A stretch of 64,000 bases of DNA from contig LWDJ01000004.1 of NCBI GenBank assembly GCA_002083435.1, forward strand, positions 1 through 64,000. The letters are read 5' to 3'. This document shows positions 15,401 to 23,485 of the stretch, in pieces (position 1 is the first letter of the stretch; every line of letters begins with the position of its first letter). This stretch comes from Proteobacteria bacterium SG_bin6. GTDB lineage: Bacteria > Pseudomonadota > Alphaproteobacteria > Sphingomonadales > Sphingomonadaceae. Under the pieces are notes generated by a model that saw nothing but the letters and a program-made list of their open reading frames with translations, was not told where the DNA came from and searched no databases. A program made the translations under genes and the position numbers.

Positions 15401-18246
15401 GCCTTGAACTCGGCGCTGGTGAGCCGCGCCCACCAACCGCTGCTCTCCAATATGTCCGCCGTCCGCTCGAGCTCGTCGGGTGCCTCCTCGAATCCATCCT
15501 CGGTCACGATCGAGCGCAGCGCGTGCCGCTCGTCGCACAACTCCCGCGCGGCGGCGGCCTCGCGTTCGAGCATCGCGAGGGCCAGCGGATCGACGAGCGT
15601 CGCCGAAAGAAGCGCGGCCTGAACGGGCGGCAAGCCACCCAAGGTGGCGAGCGCTTCCGACACGATCGTGAAGCCGCCCGCGCTGCTCGCCTTCAACGAG
15701 GCGGCCAGTGCTTCGACGATCGCGACGTCCCGGTCGGCCCCAGCCAATGCCGCGCCGGCCTGCCGCAACTTATCGATATCGGCGCGAAGCGCGGCGGGCG
15801 TCGATAAGTTTGCCTCCGCGCCACCCATTGCCGCCTGAAGCGCGGCGACGGCCGCCGCCGACACGGTGCCGGGATCGGTGACGTCTTCGGCCAGGCGGTC
15901 GCGCAACCGGCGCCAGCGGCTCGCCTGGGCCAGCAAGCTTCGCGCCTCGGCGCGATGCCCTAGCGCACTGCGCGCGACGCGCTCGTCGATGCCCTCGAAC
16001 CGCCGAAGGCGGGCGAGCTGCGAGACCGCCTCGGCAAGCGGGCCGTCCGGGCCCGGAACCGCGAGGCCAAGATCGCCGAGCGCATCGGCGGCGGTGGCGA
16101 CATCCCCCGCGGCGGCGGCGGCGCGACCGGCCGCCGCCAGTTCCTGGCGCTGATCGAATGGCGGCAGGCGAGTGGCGCGGATCCAAGGCGATGGCTGCGC
16201 GCCGAGCGCGCCGAAGGCGGTCGCGAAATCGGCGAGCATCGCCCGTCGCTCGGCGAGCGTCGCGGCGTCGAGGGTTTCGGCATCGTCGGGCGTCCACCCC
16301 AGCGCCAGCCGGTCGAGCGCTTCACGCGACACCAAATCGCGCAAGGCAATATCGCGCCAGACGAGCTGATAAGCGGTACGGCCCAGCGCGCCGATCGGCG
16401 CGCTGATGAGCGCGATATAGCGGCGCAGCAGATCGCGCTTGCGCGCCAGCTCGGCGCGCGCGTCGGCCAGCCGGGCGGCGTTCAGCTTGGGTCGGGCGGC
16501 GAGCCGCTCGCGCAAACCGTCATAGAGGCTGTCGCGCTTGGCGGTGTCGCCATGCAGTTCCAGGATGAGCGGCCCCAGCCCCGCTTGCCGCAACCGCCCC
16601 GCCACGACGGACAATGCCGCCTGCTTTTCCGCGACGAACAGCACGCGCTTGCCCACGCAAAGCGCCCCCGCGATCATGTTGGTGATGGTCTGCGATTTGC
16701 CCGTGCCCGGCGGGCCTTCGATCGCGAGCGGATGGCCCTGGATCGCGTCGATCAGCGCGGCGTGCTGCGAAGCGTCGGCCGGCTGGATCAGCGGCGGCGC
16801 TTCGCTCGCCCAGGGTTCGGCATCGATATCGGGCGGGTCGAGCGGCGCCGCTTCGCCTTGCGCGGCGCTTGCCCCCAGCAGGGTCGGCACCAGCGGATGC
16901 TCGGCGAACGCCGCCTCGGGCCAAGCCGCCGGATCGAGATCGCGCCAGAGGATCATGCGCGGAAAAGGCAAAACGGCAAGCGTCGCAAAGGATCGCAGCG
17001 ACAAGCGACGGCCCTGCGCCAACACCGCCTGCAACCGGATGAAATAAGATTCGGGCGTCTCACCGTCGCGCAGGGCCGGCGGCTCCAAGCCCCAATGCTG
17101 GCGCATCTTCTCTTGCAGCGCGACATTGACTTCGAGCCCGCCTTCGTCGGCGGTGACCGTATATTCGTAGCGACTACGCACGACGCGCCGCTCCAGCTGC
17201 ACCGGCAGCGTCAACACGGGCGCGTGGAACGCGGTGTCGGAAGTCTCGTCTTCATACCATTGCACGAAGCCCAGGCAGAGGAAGAGGGTATGAAGCCCCG
17301 TCTCGCGCTGGTGCATGCGATAACGGTCGTAAATCGCCTTGAGGCGCTTCTCCAATTCGCGGACCGTCAGCAGCACGCGGATATGATCGTCTTGATGATG
17401 GTCGGCGAGGCTATCCTCGTCCGAAGGCTTCAGATCGAAAGACGGGTCGAAACCATGCGCGAGCGCGAGCGCCTTCAGGTCGAGGGCCTTGCCATAGTCG
17501 AGCGGCGGCAGGCCGAGCTGCGCGCGCACGCGCTGGCGCAACGCGCGTTCGGCGGCTTGCTGCTTACGGGCATCACCCTCGTCGTCGCCGAGCTTGTCGG
17601 TCGCCTCGATGAACTCGGTGTCGGTGAGCCTCGCCCGCTCATAGGCGATGCGAAAGTCGGGGGTGAGTTCGTCGCGCGGCGTCACCTCCTCGTCGGGCAA
17701 CGCCTCGAAGCGCATCCGGTCGGCGGACAGATGCGCGTGCAGCAGGTCGGGCCGCTCGTCGATGATCCGCAGATGCGTCGTCGCCCGGCCGCCATGTTTG
17801 AAGGCGATCAGCGGGTTCTTCTTCGAGAGATCGATCAGCTTGCGGCGCAGGTCGGCGACCGCCTGCTCGGTCCAGCGGCGCTTGTCGGTCATCGGTGGTG
17901 CCTTTCGGGCGGGCGGGGACGGGCTCGGGTCGGGCAGCGGCAGCGCGCCCGCGGCGATTTCGGGCGGGTGGCGACCGGATTTGGCGACGGTCGCGCGCGC
18001 GACTTCGCGGCGCGACGCCGACGGCCGTCGCCCCGGCCGTGGCGCGACCGGCGCGACCGGCACCGGGGGCGGCGCGAGCACCGCCAGGCGCGCCGTGACC
18101 TTCTCCCGCAATTGCCTCGCGCTCGGCACCTGGCGATGCGCGAGTTCGGCGAGAATCAGCTTCAGCTCGGCGGCGTTGGACCAATTGCGGTCCGCCATCG
18201 CGCCGAGGTCCGCCGACGTCCGATCGATCAGCGGCCGCTTGCCCAT
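12412..18246 (-). CDS. DUF4011 superfamily I helicase with C-terminal Vsr-like nuclease domain
   Basis: A 1,944-residue protein. Residues 1-118 are a basic and Pro/Ala-rich extension. A DUF4011 region begins at MTDKRRWTEQAVADLRRKL with the signature IDLSKKNPLIAFKH. Walker A is EGPPGTGKSQTITNM (about residue 512) and Walker B is LLVIDEASQM (about 1403). Later motifs are VGDANQLPPSDFF, LRWHYRSQHESLI and RRLNVLVTRAK. Near residues 1700-1800, DFEIFVADKLRLHGYQVVPQ and VECDGARWHSGLSVRDRDRIRQ form a Vsr/MTES_1575-type endonuclease fold. Proteins of this architecture (Hhe-like) were reported as anti-phage. Here it closes a restriction-like operon, starting 20 bases after the UvrD gene. It would unwind and cut foreign DNA; this is inferred. 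Confidence 0.88.
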   Translation of the reverse strand: MGKRPLIDRTSADLGAMADRNWSNAAELKLILAELAHRQVPSARQLREKVTARLAVLAPPPVPVAPVAPRPGRRPSASRREVARATVAKSGRHPPEIAAGALPLPDPSPSPPARKAPPMTDKRRWTEQAVADLRRKLIDLSKKNPLIAFKHGGRATTHLRIIDERPDLLHAHLSADRMRFEALPDEEVTPRDELTPDFRIAYERARLTDTEFIEATDKLGDDEGDARKQQAAERALRQRVRAQLGLPPLDYGKALDLKALALAHGFDPSFDLKPSDEDSLADHHQDDHIRVLLTVRELEKRLKAIYDRYRMHQRETGLHTLFLCLGFVQWYEDETSDTAFHAPVLTLPVQLERRVVRSRYEYTVTADEGGLEVNVALQEKMRQHWGLEPPALRDGETPESYFIRLQAVLAQGRRLSLRSFATLAVLPFPRMILWRDLDPAAWPEAAFAEHPLVPTLLGASAAQGEAAPLDPPDIDAEPWASEAPPLIQPADASQHAALIDAIQGHPLAIEGPPGTGKSQTITNMIAGALCVGKRVLFVAEKQAALSVVAGRLRQAGLGPLILELHGDTAKRDSLYDGLRERLAARPKLNAARLADARAELARKRDLLRRYIALISAPIGALGRTAYQLVWRDIALRDLVSREALDRLALGWTPDDAETLDAATLAERRAMLADFATAFGALGAQPSPWIRATRLPPFDQRQELAAAGRAAAAAGDVATAADALGDLGLAVPGPDGPLAEAVSQLARLRRFEGIDERVARSALGHRAEARSLLAQASRWRRLRDRLAEDVTDPGTVSAAAVAALQAAMGGAEANLSTPAALRADIDKLRQAGAALAGADRDVAIVEALAASLKASSAGGFTIVSEALATLGGLPPVQAALLSATLVDPLALAMLEREAAAARELCDERHALRSIVTEDGFEEAPDELERTADILESSGWWARLTSAEFKAARRRAGRWLGRAKFEREEAVAPLRRLARLHRRAAKFGAESPAKTAFPATLWASVDSDWAAIQGAATALQRAATRLGEARADDVLGQWLACSSSERTRVAAAAQRSAEALAPAIALGLGDVAMAELQAALASRLADAERLDRALIGVGARGDASIFRDGESLVERLNGLLAANDAFASIAAGPSFAWAGAVDQPLDALARAVETADALESDAGPLAIAARAAAVQTPVALIDAIAARAPAFAAAIERWSDARQALEQIAGIDATALGDSWTEVAQALARLSNDEAGARRAADLLRLRGRLRGERLDQLAISVLSGDLSAAMMADAYELLVIRALLVRYLGGTGADLGAVNGLTLDGARRAFVAVDAELHGLEAAAIVAARLRDQAPAGVSHGPVGGYTDMGLIHYELGLKHSKLPLRDLVHRAGAALQALKPVWMMSPSSAAQFLRPGASGFDLLVIDEASQMRPEFALSALMRGTQAVIVGDANQLPPSDFFAGGDADLVDDEEAEEGLTVDTESILDLANQRLRRRRRLRWHYRSQHESLIQYSNREFYGRDLVVFPSPSTDDDLLGIKHVYVGGRYEASVNQEEAQAVIEEAFRLMCAYPERSLGIATMNAKQAELIRAEFDRLVLEQDAVRRYVDAWAGGVEEFFIKNLENVQGDERDIILISTVYGPNAQGQVMQRFGPMNREVGWRRLNVLVTRAKLSTRLFTSLRPEDVKVTEKSSRGVLALKGYLNYAAGGAIADEAGGGEPDSDFEIFVADKLRLHGYQVVPQVGVEGFRIDLGVRHPDFPLGFIAGVECDGARWHSGLSVRDRDRIRQTVLENLGWRIHRIWSTDWFADPDREMAKLLDRLELWRAEAALAYARRPKPATPAAAAATTESAQIVPNRPTAPPPDHVANDPEPARPVKQMRPLDGIHWNEVEPSRRYEVLGEDQRVVGAVEVLSRAMSAPRVYGGQLAIARSEFEGTVARTGERFRLHDIYATVREVARRASLGADE

Positions 18247-18265
18247 GGAAAACCGTCCCCCAAGG

Positions 18266-20326
18266 TCATCCTCCCAACCCCAAATCGTCGAGAAATTCGG
18301 AGCCCGGGCCGACTCCCGTCACCAGCAAATGGTCGCGCGCGCGGGTGCAGGCGACATAGAGCAAATGCCGCTCGGTCTCATAGGCGGCCTCGAGTTCGCC
18401 ACCATCGCCGAGCGTCGCCAGCCGCAGCGGATCGGGGAGCACGTCCTCGTCGACCGCCATCACCGCGACGGCGGCGAACTCCAGCCCCTTGGCGTCGTGC
18501 ATCGCGAGAATCCGCACGCCGTCCGCCGCGCGCCAGTCGAGTCCGGCGGCGCGGACCGCCGCGCGCGCGCGATCGAGTTGCCCTTGCCCCCGGACGAGCA
18601 CCCCCAATGCCTGCGCCGGCGCCCCCTCCCCCAGCCGCATCGCGAGCCAGCGGCCGACGGCATCGCGCTCCGCCCCCGCATCGGCGAAGAGGCGAATTTC
18701 GGGCGCCGGCCCATCGAACACCGATTGCGCGCCCCGCCCCTCCTCCACCCCGTCCGCGTCGACGATCGCGCGCGGCAGCAGCCGGTCGGCGCGCTCGCGG
18801 ATCTGGTGCGAGGTGCGGTAATTGACCCTGAGCCGATGACTTCGCCCCCGCAGGTCGAGCCCGAGCTTCGCCCAGCTGAACGGCAAGCGGAAGATGCGCT
18901 GGCCGATGTCGCCGGCCAGGAACAGCGCGTCGGGCCTCGACGCGGCGAGCGTCGCCAGAAACCGTACCTGCGCGACCGACAAATCCTGCGCCTCGTCCAC
19001 CACCACATGGCTGAACGGCGGACGGCCGCCGCGCTCAACCCAGGCGGCGAGCGCACGATAAAGATCGGCCCATGTCATGGCGCCGCGATCCGCCAATCGC
19101 TGCCGCACGAACGCGAAGACGCCCCAGGCCTGCTCGCGCGCGGCGGCGCCGAGGCGGGTGCGGCGCCCGGTGCGCGGCGTTTTGGCATAGGCATCGGCGT
19201 CGGCCACCCCCCAGGCGTCGACCAGCTCCTCCCACTCTTCGAGCAGAAAGGCGGGCGACAGCGTGCCGCCCAGCCCCGCCCGCCGCGCATCCTCGATCGC
19301 CGCGCGCGCGAGCGACGGCGGCGCCATTTGCGGCGTTTTCCCGAGGCGCGCGTAAAGTTCATGCGCCGCCTGGTCGAGCGTGCGAACCTCGATCCGCGCG
19401 CGCGTGGCCGGATCGGCATCGGTCAGCGTCGCGAGCTTGGCCGACAGCGCCTCGGCGAGCGGCCGCGAAAAGGTGGTGAGCAGCACGCGCGCGCCCGGGT
19501 CGTCGCGCGCGATGCGCGCCGCGCGGTGGAGCGCGACGATCGTCTTGCCGGTCCCCGCGCCGCCGGTGACGCGCGCCGGTCCGCGCCAGGCGCGCTCGAC
19601 GAGCGCGCGCTGCGCGGGGTGGAGGAACACCGTCCACGCCGCCCAGGGCGCATCGAGCGCGGCGCGCAGTTCCTCGATGCCCTCGACCTGGCGGAAGCGC
19701 CGCCGGGCGTCGGGATGGGCAAAGGGATCGGCGCCGGGCGCCGCGCGCGCGGCGATATGATCCTCGATCCGCCCGCCGGTCGCGACGTCGAGCAACGCCT
19801 CGGCGGCTTCGTCGGGGAGCGACGCGAACAGCGCATCCACGCCCACTTCTTCGGTCTGGCGAACCGCGTCGAGCCAATCGCGCGGCACGCCGATGTTCAA
19901 CAGGTCGTCGTCGGAAAGGCCCGCGAACGGCCGGTGCGCCGCGATCGGCGGCGGCGCCGGGGCGGTTGCCGAGGACGCCGCCGGCGCCAGCCGCTGCTCG
20001 GTGCGCTCGACGATTTCGACCAGCTGCATCGCCCCGGTGCGCTCATGGGGTACGAGCCGCCGGCGCTCGGCCCAGCGATAGGCCTCGTCATGATGCCCCA
20101 CCCAGGCGAGCAGCGTCCGCTCGCCTTCCTTGTGCAGCACGAGGCGAATGTCCTGGCTGACGCGCGCGGTCCAAAAGCTAGGCGCGGCTTCGACGCGGTG
20201 GAGTTGCAGCCCATTACCGCTCGGATCGAGCGCGAGATCGACCGTCGCGATCTTTACCTGCTTTTGCTCGGCGGCGGTGAGCCGGTCGAGCGCTTTGGTG
20301 AAGGTGGCGGCGTAGAGGAGGGTCAC
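18266..20326 (-). CDS. UvrD-like helicase with N-terminal RelE/ParE-like domain
   Basis: A 686-residue protein. The start is the GTG at 20326 that overlaps the preceding stop in GTGA; the ATG upstream at 20377 lies inside the previous gene. Residues 1-85 (TLLYAATFTKALDRLTAAEQ ... SQDIRLVLHKEGERTLLAWV-GHHDEAYRWA) look like a RelE/ParE toxin fold. A superfamily I helicase follows: Walker A GGAGTGKTIVALHRAARIA (about residue 258), VVVDEAQDLSVAQVRFL (about 445), NYRTSHQIRERAD, HDAKGLEFAAVAVMAVDEDV and VACTRARDHLLVTG. Whether the N-terminal domain still cuts mRNA, or only contacts nucleic acid, cannot be told. Translational coupling to its neighbours suggests it works in the same complex or response. 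Confidence 0.88.
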   Translation of the reverse strand: MTLLYAATFTKALDRLTAAEQKQVKIATVDLALDPSGNGLQLHRVEAAPSFWTARVSQDIRLVLHKEGERTLLAWVGHHDEAYRWAERRRLVPHERTGAMQLVEIVERTEQRLAPAASSATAPAPPPIAAHRPFAGLSDDDLLNIGVPRDWLDAVRQTEEVGVDALFASLPDEAAEALLDVATGGRIEDHIAARAAPGADPFAHPDARRRFRQVEGIEELRAALDAPWAAWTVFLHPAQRALVERAWRGPARVTGGAGTGKTIVALHRAARIARDDPGARVLLTTFSRPLAEALSAKLATLTDADPATRARIEVRTLDQAAHELYARLGKTPQMAPPSLARAAIEDARRAGLGGTLSPAFLLEEWEELVDAWGVADADAYAKTPRTGRRTRLGAAAREQAWGVFAFVRQRLADRGAMTWADLYRALAAWVERGGRPPFSHVVVDEAQDLSVAQVRFLATLAASRPDALFLAGDIGQRIFRLPFSWAKLGLDLRGRSHRLRVNYRTSHQIRERADRLLPRAIVDADGVEEGRGAQSVFDGPAPEIRLFADAGAERDAVGRWLAMRLGEGAPAQALGVLVRGQGQLDRARAAVRAAGLDWRAADGVRILAMHDAKGLEFAAVAVMAVDEDVLPDPLRLATLGDGGELEAAYETERHLLYVACTRARDHLLVTGVGPGSEFLDDLGLGG

Positions 20327-20550
20327 TTCAGATCGATCGTGGTTTCCAGCGAGCCAATCCCAGCGACGGCCTCGCAAAGCTTTTCATGAATATCTTGCAT
20401 ATTATACCCGGTGCGACCCGTGAGAGCCTCGACTGCTTCCGACATTTTCATCGTATTGTAGCCGGTAAATTCATTAAATTCTCTTCGTAATCCGCGAATT
20501 TCATCGATTAGTTCTTCAAGTAAATCGGCGATACGATCCAAATCCGCCAT
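20323..20550 (-). CDS. 75-aa coiled-coil protein of the defence operon
   Basis: The start is the ATG at 20550, one base after the Mod stop; the stop overlaps the UvrD start. The product begins MADLDRIADLLEELIDEIRG, a strongly amphipathic acidic helix. Two related segments follow: NEFTGYNTMKMSEAVEAL and GRTGYNMQDIHEKLCEAV, sharing TGYN-x-x-x-Met/Ile followed by an acidic helix, an apparent internal duplication. The gene is AT-richer than its neighbours. No family is recognised. Its place between methyltransferase and helicase, fully coupled to both, suggests a small adaptor or regulator. Confidence 0.75.
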   Translation of the reverse strand: MADLDRIADLLEELIDEIRGLRREFNEFTGYNTMKMSEAVEALTGRTGYNMQDIHEKLCEAVAGIGSLETTIDLK

Positions 20551-20551
20551 C

Positions 20552-23485
20552 TCACACCCCCACAACTTTCATCACCTCGTCCCCCAGGTGATTGATCACT
20601 TTCACCGCCACCTTGCCCCCCGCCGGCCGCGGGAACGGGCGGGAGCGGGTGCGCTTCAGGCTTTCCCAAGCATCGGCGTCGATCTCCGCCTTCAGCGTGG
20701 TCTTGAGTGCTTTATACGGATCGTTCGCGCCGGGGAAATAGGCGTGGCGCACGAAGAAGCTTTCATAATTGTAATCGCTGTCGATGAACCATACCGCGAT
20801 TTCATCGGCGCTCGTGCTTTCGATCTGGCCGGCCTTGTACATATCGACTCCGGCGACTTCGATCGAGATCATCCCCTCGCCTTCGTCATGCACCTGGATG
20901 TCGGGCTCGCCGAACACGGTGAAGAGATTGCCCGCGCCGGTATTGGCCAGATCGGGCATGTGGAGATCGGGGTTGATCCGCGCCTGGAGCACGGTCAGCG
21001 CCCCCATCCGGTCGAACTCGCTCGCATGGGCATCGAAATTGAAAGCGGCGGCGATCAACAGGTCGAACCCCGCCTCCATCGCCTCGCGCGCGGCCGCGGT
21101 CAGGTCGGCGCGGGCGACGGTGCCATATTCGGGGCCGACCAGAATCGCCGCGCGCCGCTCGGGGCTGTCGGCGAGCGTGTCGCTGGCGCCCTCGGACGCC
21201 TGGCGCACCCGCCCCTCGGCGCAGACGAAGCGGCCGGGCCAGGGCTTGATCGCGGAAAACACCAGCCGATCGGCCTTATGCGCCTGTTGCACGCCCGATT
21301 TGCGCAAATTGTCGAGCACCATTTCGGCGAAATCGGCGGTCTCGCTGGCGGCGCCCGCCTGGCGGCGGCCCTCGGCGGCCTCGAGCTCGTCGAACAAGCT
21401 GTCATCGGTGTCGACGGCGGGGACGCGGTGGGGCGAGAGCGTTTCGACCGTGAACGGCCCCGCGACGCGCACCCGCGCCGGATCGACATAGGGCTGGTCG
21501 TAAAGATATTCGGTCTCGGCCTTGGCGGCGATCGAGGCATCGATCTCGCGCTGGCGGGCGATGCGCAGCGACCACCAGGCGCTATGCAGACCGTCGATAT
21601 TATTTGGCGGGCTTCCCGGCCGATATTTTTCCGGGGTCGCGGGCATGATCTGCGCCCGGATGTCTTTGAGACTGAACGGCAAACCATCAATCAGTTCCGG
21701 CGGAACGGCCGTGGCCAACTGCGCCTCTGTCAGCGAGCGGGGCATTTCCCATTCCTCCCACGCCGTGCCCAGCGCCGCGTTGATGCGGGCGCGCAGCGCC
21801 TCCAGCTCGGGCTGGAATTTTTCCCAGATCGTGTCGATCTCGGCATTATTGGCGATCGACTTCAAGGTGATGTGCGGCACGCGCTTATAGACGAAGCCCT
21901 GGCGCAGCCGGCCATGGGTGGGCGTGTCGGCGGGGACGGTGCGGGTGACTTCGGCTTCCTTCGCCTGCCCCTCGCGACTATCGGCGAGCAGATACCAGGG
22001 ATAGCGCGCGCCCATGATCCGCGCGCGGGCAAGCGCGAGCGCGACGCGGCTGGTATCGATGGTGATCCACCGCCGCCCCCATTGTTCGGCGACATAAGCG
22101 GTGGTGCCCGAGCCACAGGTGGGGTCGAGGACCAGGTCGCCGGGGTCGGGGGTCATGAGGATGCAGCGGGCAATGATCTTTGCGTTCGTCTGAACCACAT
22201 AAATTTTGTCGGCGGTAAATGATCCCGTACCAACGTCCGTCCAAACATCATTGATAGGTGCAACATTGAAGTCGGTAAGCCTCCGTTGGAACTGGAGACT
22301 TTTGTTTCCTGTAATGTATATCCGCGAAGCCTTTTTGAGGCGAGACATACCTGTAAGACTCGTCTTCCAGCCGCCCTTTCCTGGGCCAATTTCTAGCCCA
22401 TTATATGATAGTTTGAAAGTTGCACTCTCAGGAGAGCTCTGGCTTGTTAAATTATCAGGTCGGAATAAGTGTGCTCCATCGGGCAGAGTTGACTCGCCGG
22501 TCAACTCTTCTACCGTAGCTGCACGTTCAAGACCGTCGACGGTAAAGAGGCGCCGATAGAGATACGCGGTCTGCATGTCGGCCTTTTCAAAGTAGAGTTG
22601 CCTATACTTTATTGCCGCTTTTGATTTGGCAAACCAAATAACATAGTCGTGCACGCCCGCGAGAGTTACAGTCCCGCCACTAGGGCTACCGGCGCCACTC
22701 GTAGTTTTAAGAACTATCTCGCTAACAAAATTCTCATCCCCAAACACCTCGTCCATCAGCGCCCGCACTCGGTGCACATTCTCGTCGCCGATCTGAACGA
22801 AAATGCTGCCGCTCTCGGTCAACAAGTCGCGCGCCACGGTCAGCCGGTCGCGCAAATAGCTCAAATAGCTGTGGATGCCGTCGCGCCAGGTGTCGCGAAA
22901 CGCCTTCACTTGTTCGGGCTCGCGACTGAAATGATCGGCCTTGCCGTCCTTCACGTCGCGGCTCGTCGTGCTCCACTGAAAATTCGAGTTGAATTTGATG
23001 CCATAGGGCGGATCGATATAGATGCACTGCACCTGGCCTTTCAGTCCCTCGCGCTCGGCAAGGCTCGCCATTACTTTCAGCGCGTCGCCCAGGATCATCC
23101 GGTTCGACCAATGCTGATCATGCGCGTAGAATTCGGTGCGCTGATCGGGCGCGAGGCCGTTGAAATCGGCGAAGAGATCGGGCGCGATCTCAGGCGCGCG
23201 GGCGCGCTCGCTCGCGCGCTTCAGATCGTCGATCAGCGCCTTGGGGTGGATTTTCTCCTGAATATAGAGCGGCGGCGCCTCGACGATCAGCTCGGACCAA
23301 TCCGCCCCATCCTTGCCGCGCCAGACGAGCTGCGGATCGAGATCGGGGTTGCGCCGCGCATAAGCCGCGCGGATCGGCGTCTTCACCTCGGGCGGCACGA
23401 ACGGCTCGAGCTCGGCGGTGGGCGCATTCCTGCGGCTCGCCTCGCCATGGGTGAGCGTATCGATGGTGAGGGGTTTTTTGGGCAT
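20552..23485 (-). CDS. Type III-like (beta-class) adenine-specific DNA methyltransferase
   Basis: A 977-residue Mod-like protein. Motif IV is CIYIDPPYGIKFNSNFQW (about residue 158), and the AdoMet motif comes later as VLDPTCGSGTTAYVAEQWG (about residue 457). This order is that of beta-class N6-adenine or N4-cytosine methyltransferases, including type III Mod. Between them (residues about 248-432, bases 22190-22740) lies the target-recognition region, whose GC content is about 45-48% against about 65% around it, a sign of domain exchange. A long C-terminal part (residues 500-977) exceeds normal Mod length and ends DEVMKVVGV. It would methylate the host and specify the target for the Res protein encoded two genes upstream. 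Confidence 0.9.
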   Translation of the reverse strand: MPKKPLTIDTLTHGEASRRNAPTAELEPFVPPEVKTPIRAAYARRNPDLDPQLVWRGKDGADWSELIVEAPPLYIQEKIHPKALIDDLKRASERARAPEIAPDLFADFNGLAPDQRTEFYAHDQHWSNRMILGDALKVMASLAEREGLKGQVQCIYIDPPYGIKFNSNFQWSTTSRDVKDGKADHFSREPEQVKAFRDTWRDGIHSYLSYLRDRLTVARDLLTESGSIFVQIGDENVHRVRALMDEVFGDENFVSEIVLKTTSGAGSPSGGTVTLAGVHDYVIWFAKSKAAIKYRQLYFEKADMQTAYLYRRLFTVDGLERAATVEELTGESTLPDGAHLFRPDNLTSQSSPESATFKLSYNGLEIGPGKGGWKTSLTGMSRLKKASRIYITGNKSLQFQRRLTDFNVAPINDVWTDVGTGSFTADKIYVVQTNAKIIARCILMTPDPGDLVLDPTCGSGTTAYVAEQWGRRWITIDTSRVALALARARIMGARYPWYLLADSREGQAKEAEVTRTVPADTPTHGRLRQGFVYKRVPHITLKSIANNAEIDTIWEKFQPELEALRARINAALGTAWEEWEMPRSLTEAQLATAVPPELIDGLPFSLKDIRAQIMPATPEKYRPGSPPNNIDGLHSAWWSLRIARQREIDASIAAKAETEYLYDQPYVDPARVRVAGPFTVETLSPHRVPAVDTDDSLFDELEAAEGRRQAGAASETADFAEMVLDNLRKSGVQQAHKADRLVFSAIKPWPGRFVCAEGRVRQASEGASDTLADSPERRAAILVGPEYGTVARADLTAAAREAMEAGFDLLIAAAFNFDAHASEFDRMGALTVLQARINPDLHMPDLANTGAGNLFTVFGEPDIQVHDEGEGMISIEVAGVDMYKAGQIESTSADEIAVWFIDSDYNYESFFVRHAYFPGANDPYKALKTTLKAEIDADAWESLKRTRSRPFPRPAGGKVAVKVINHLGDEVMKVVGV

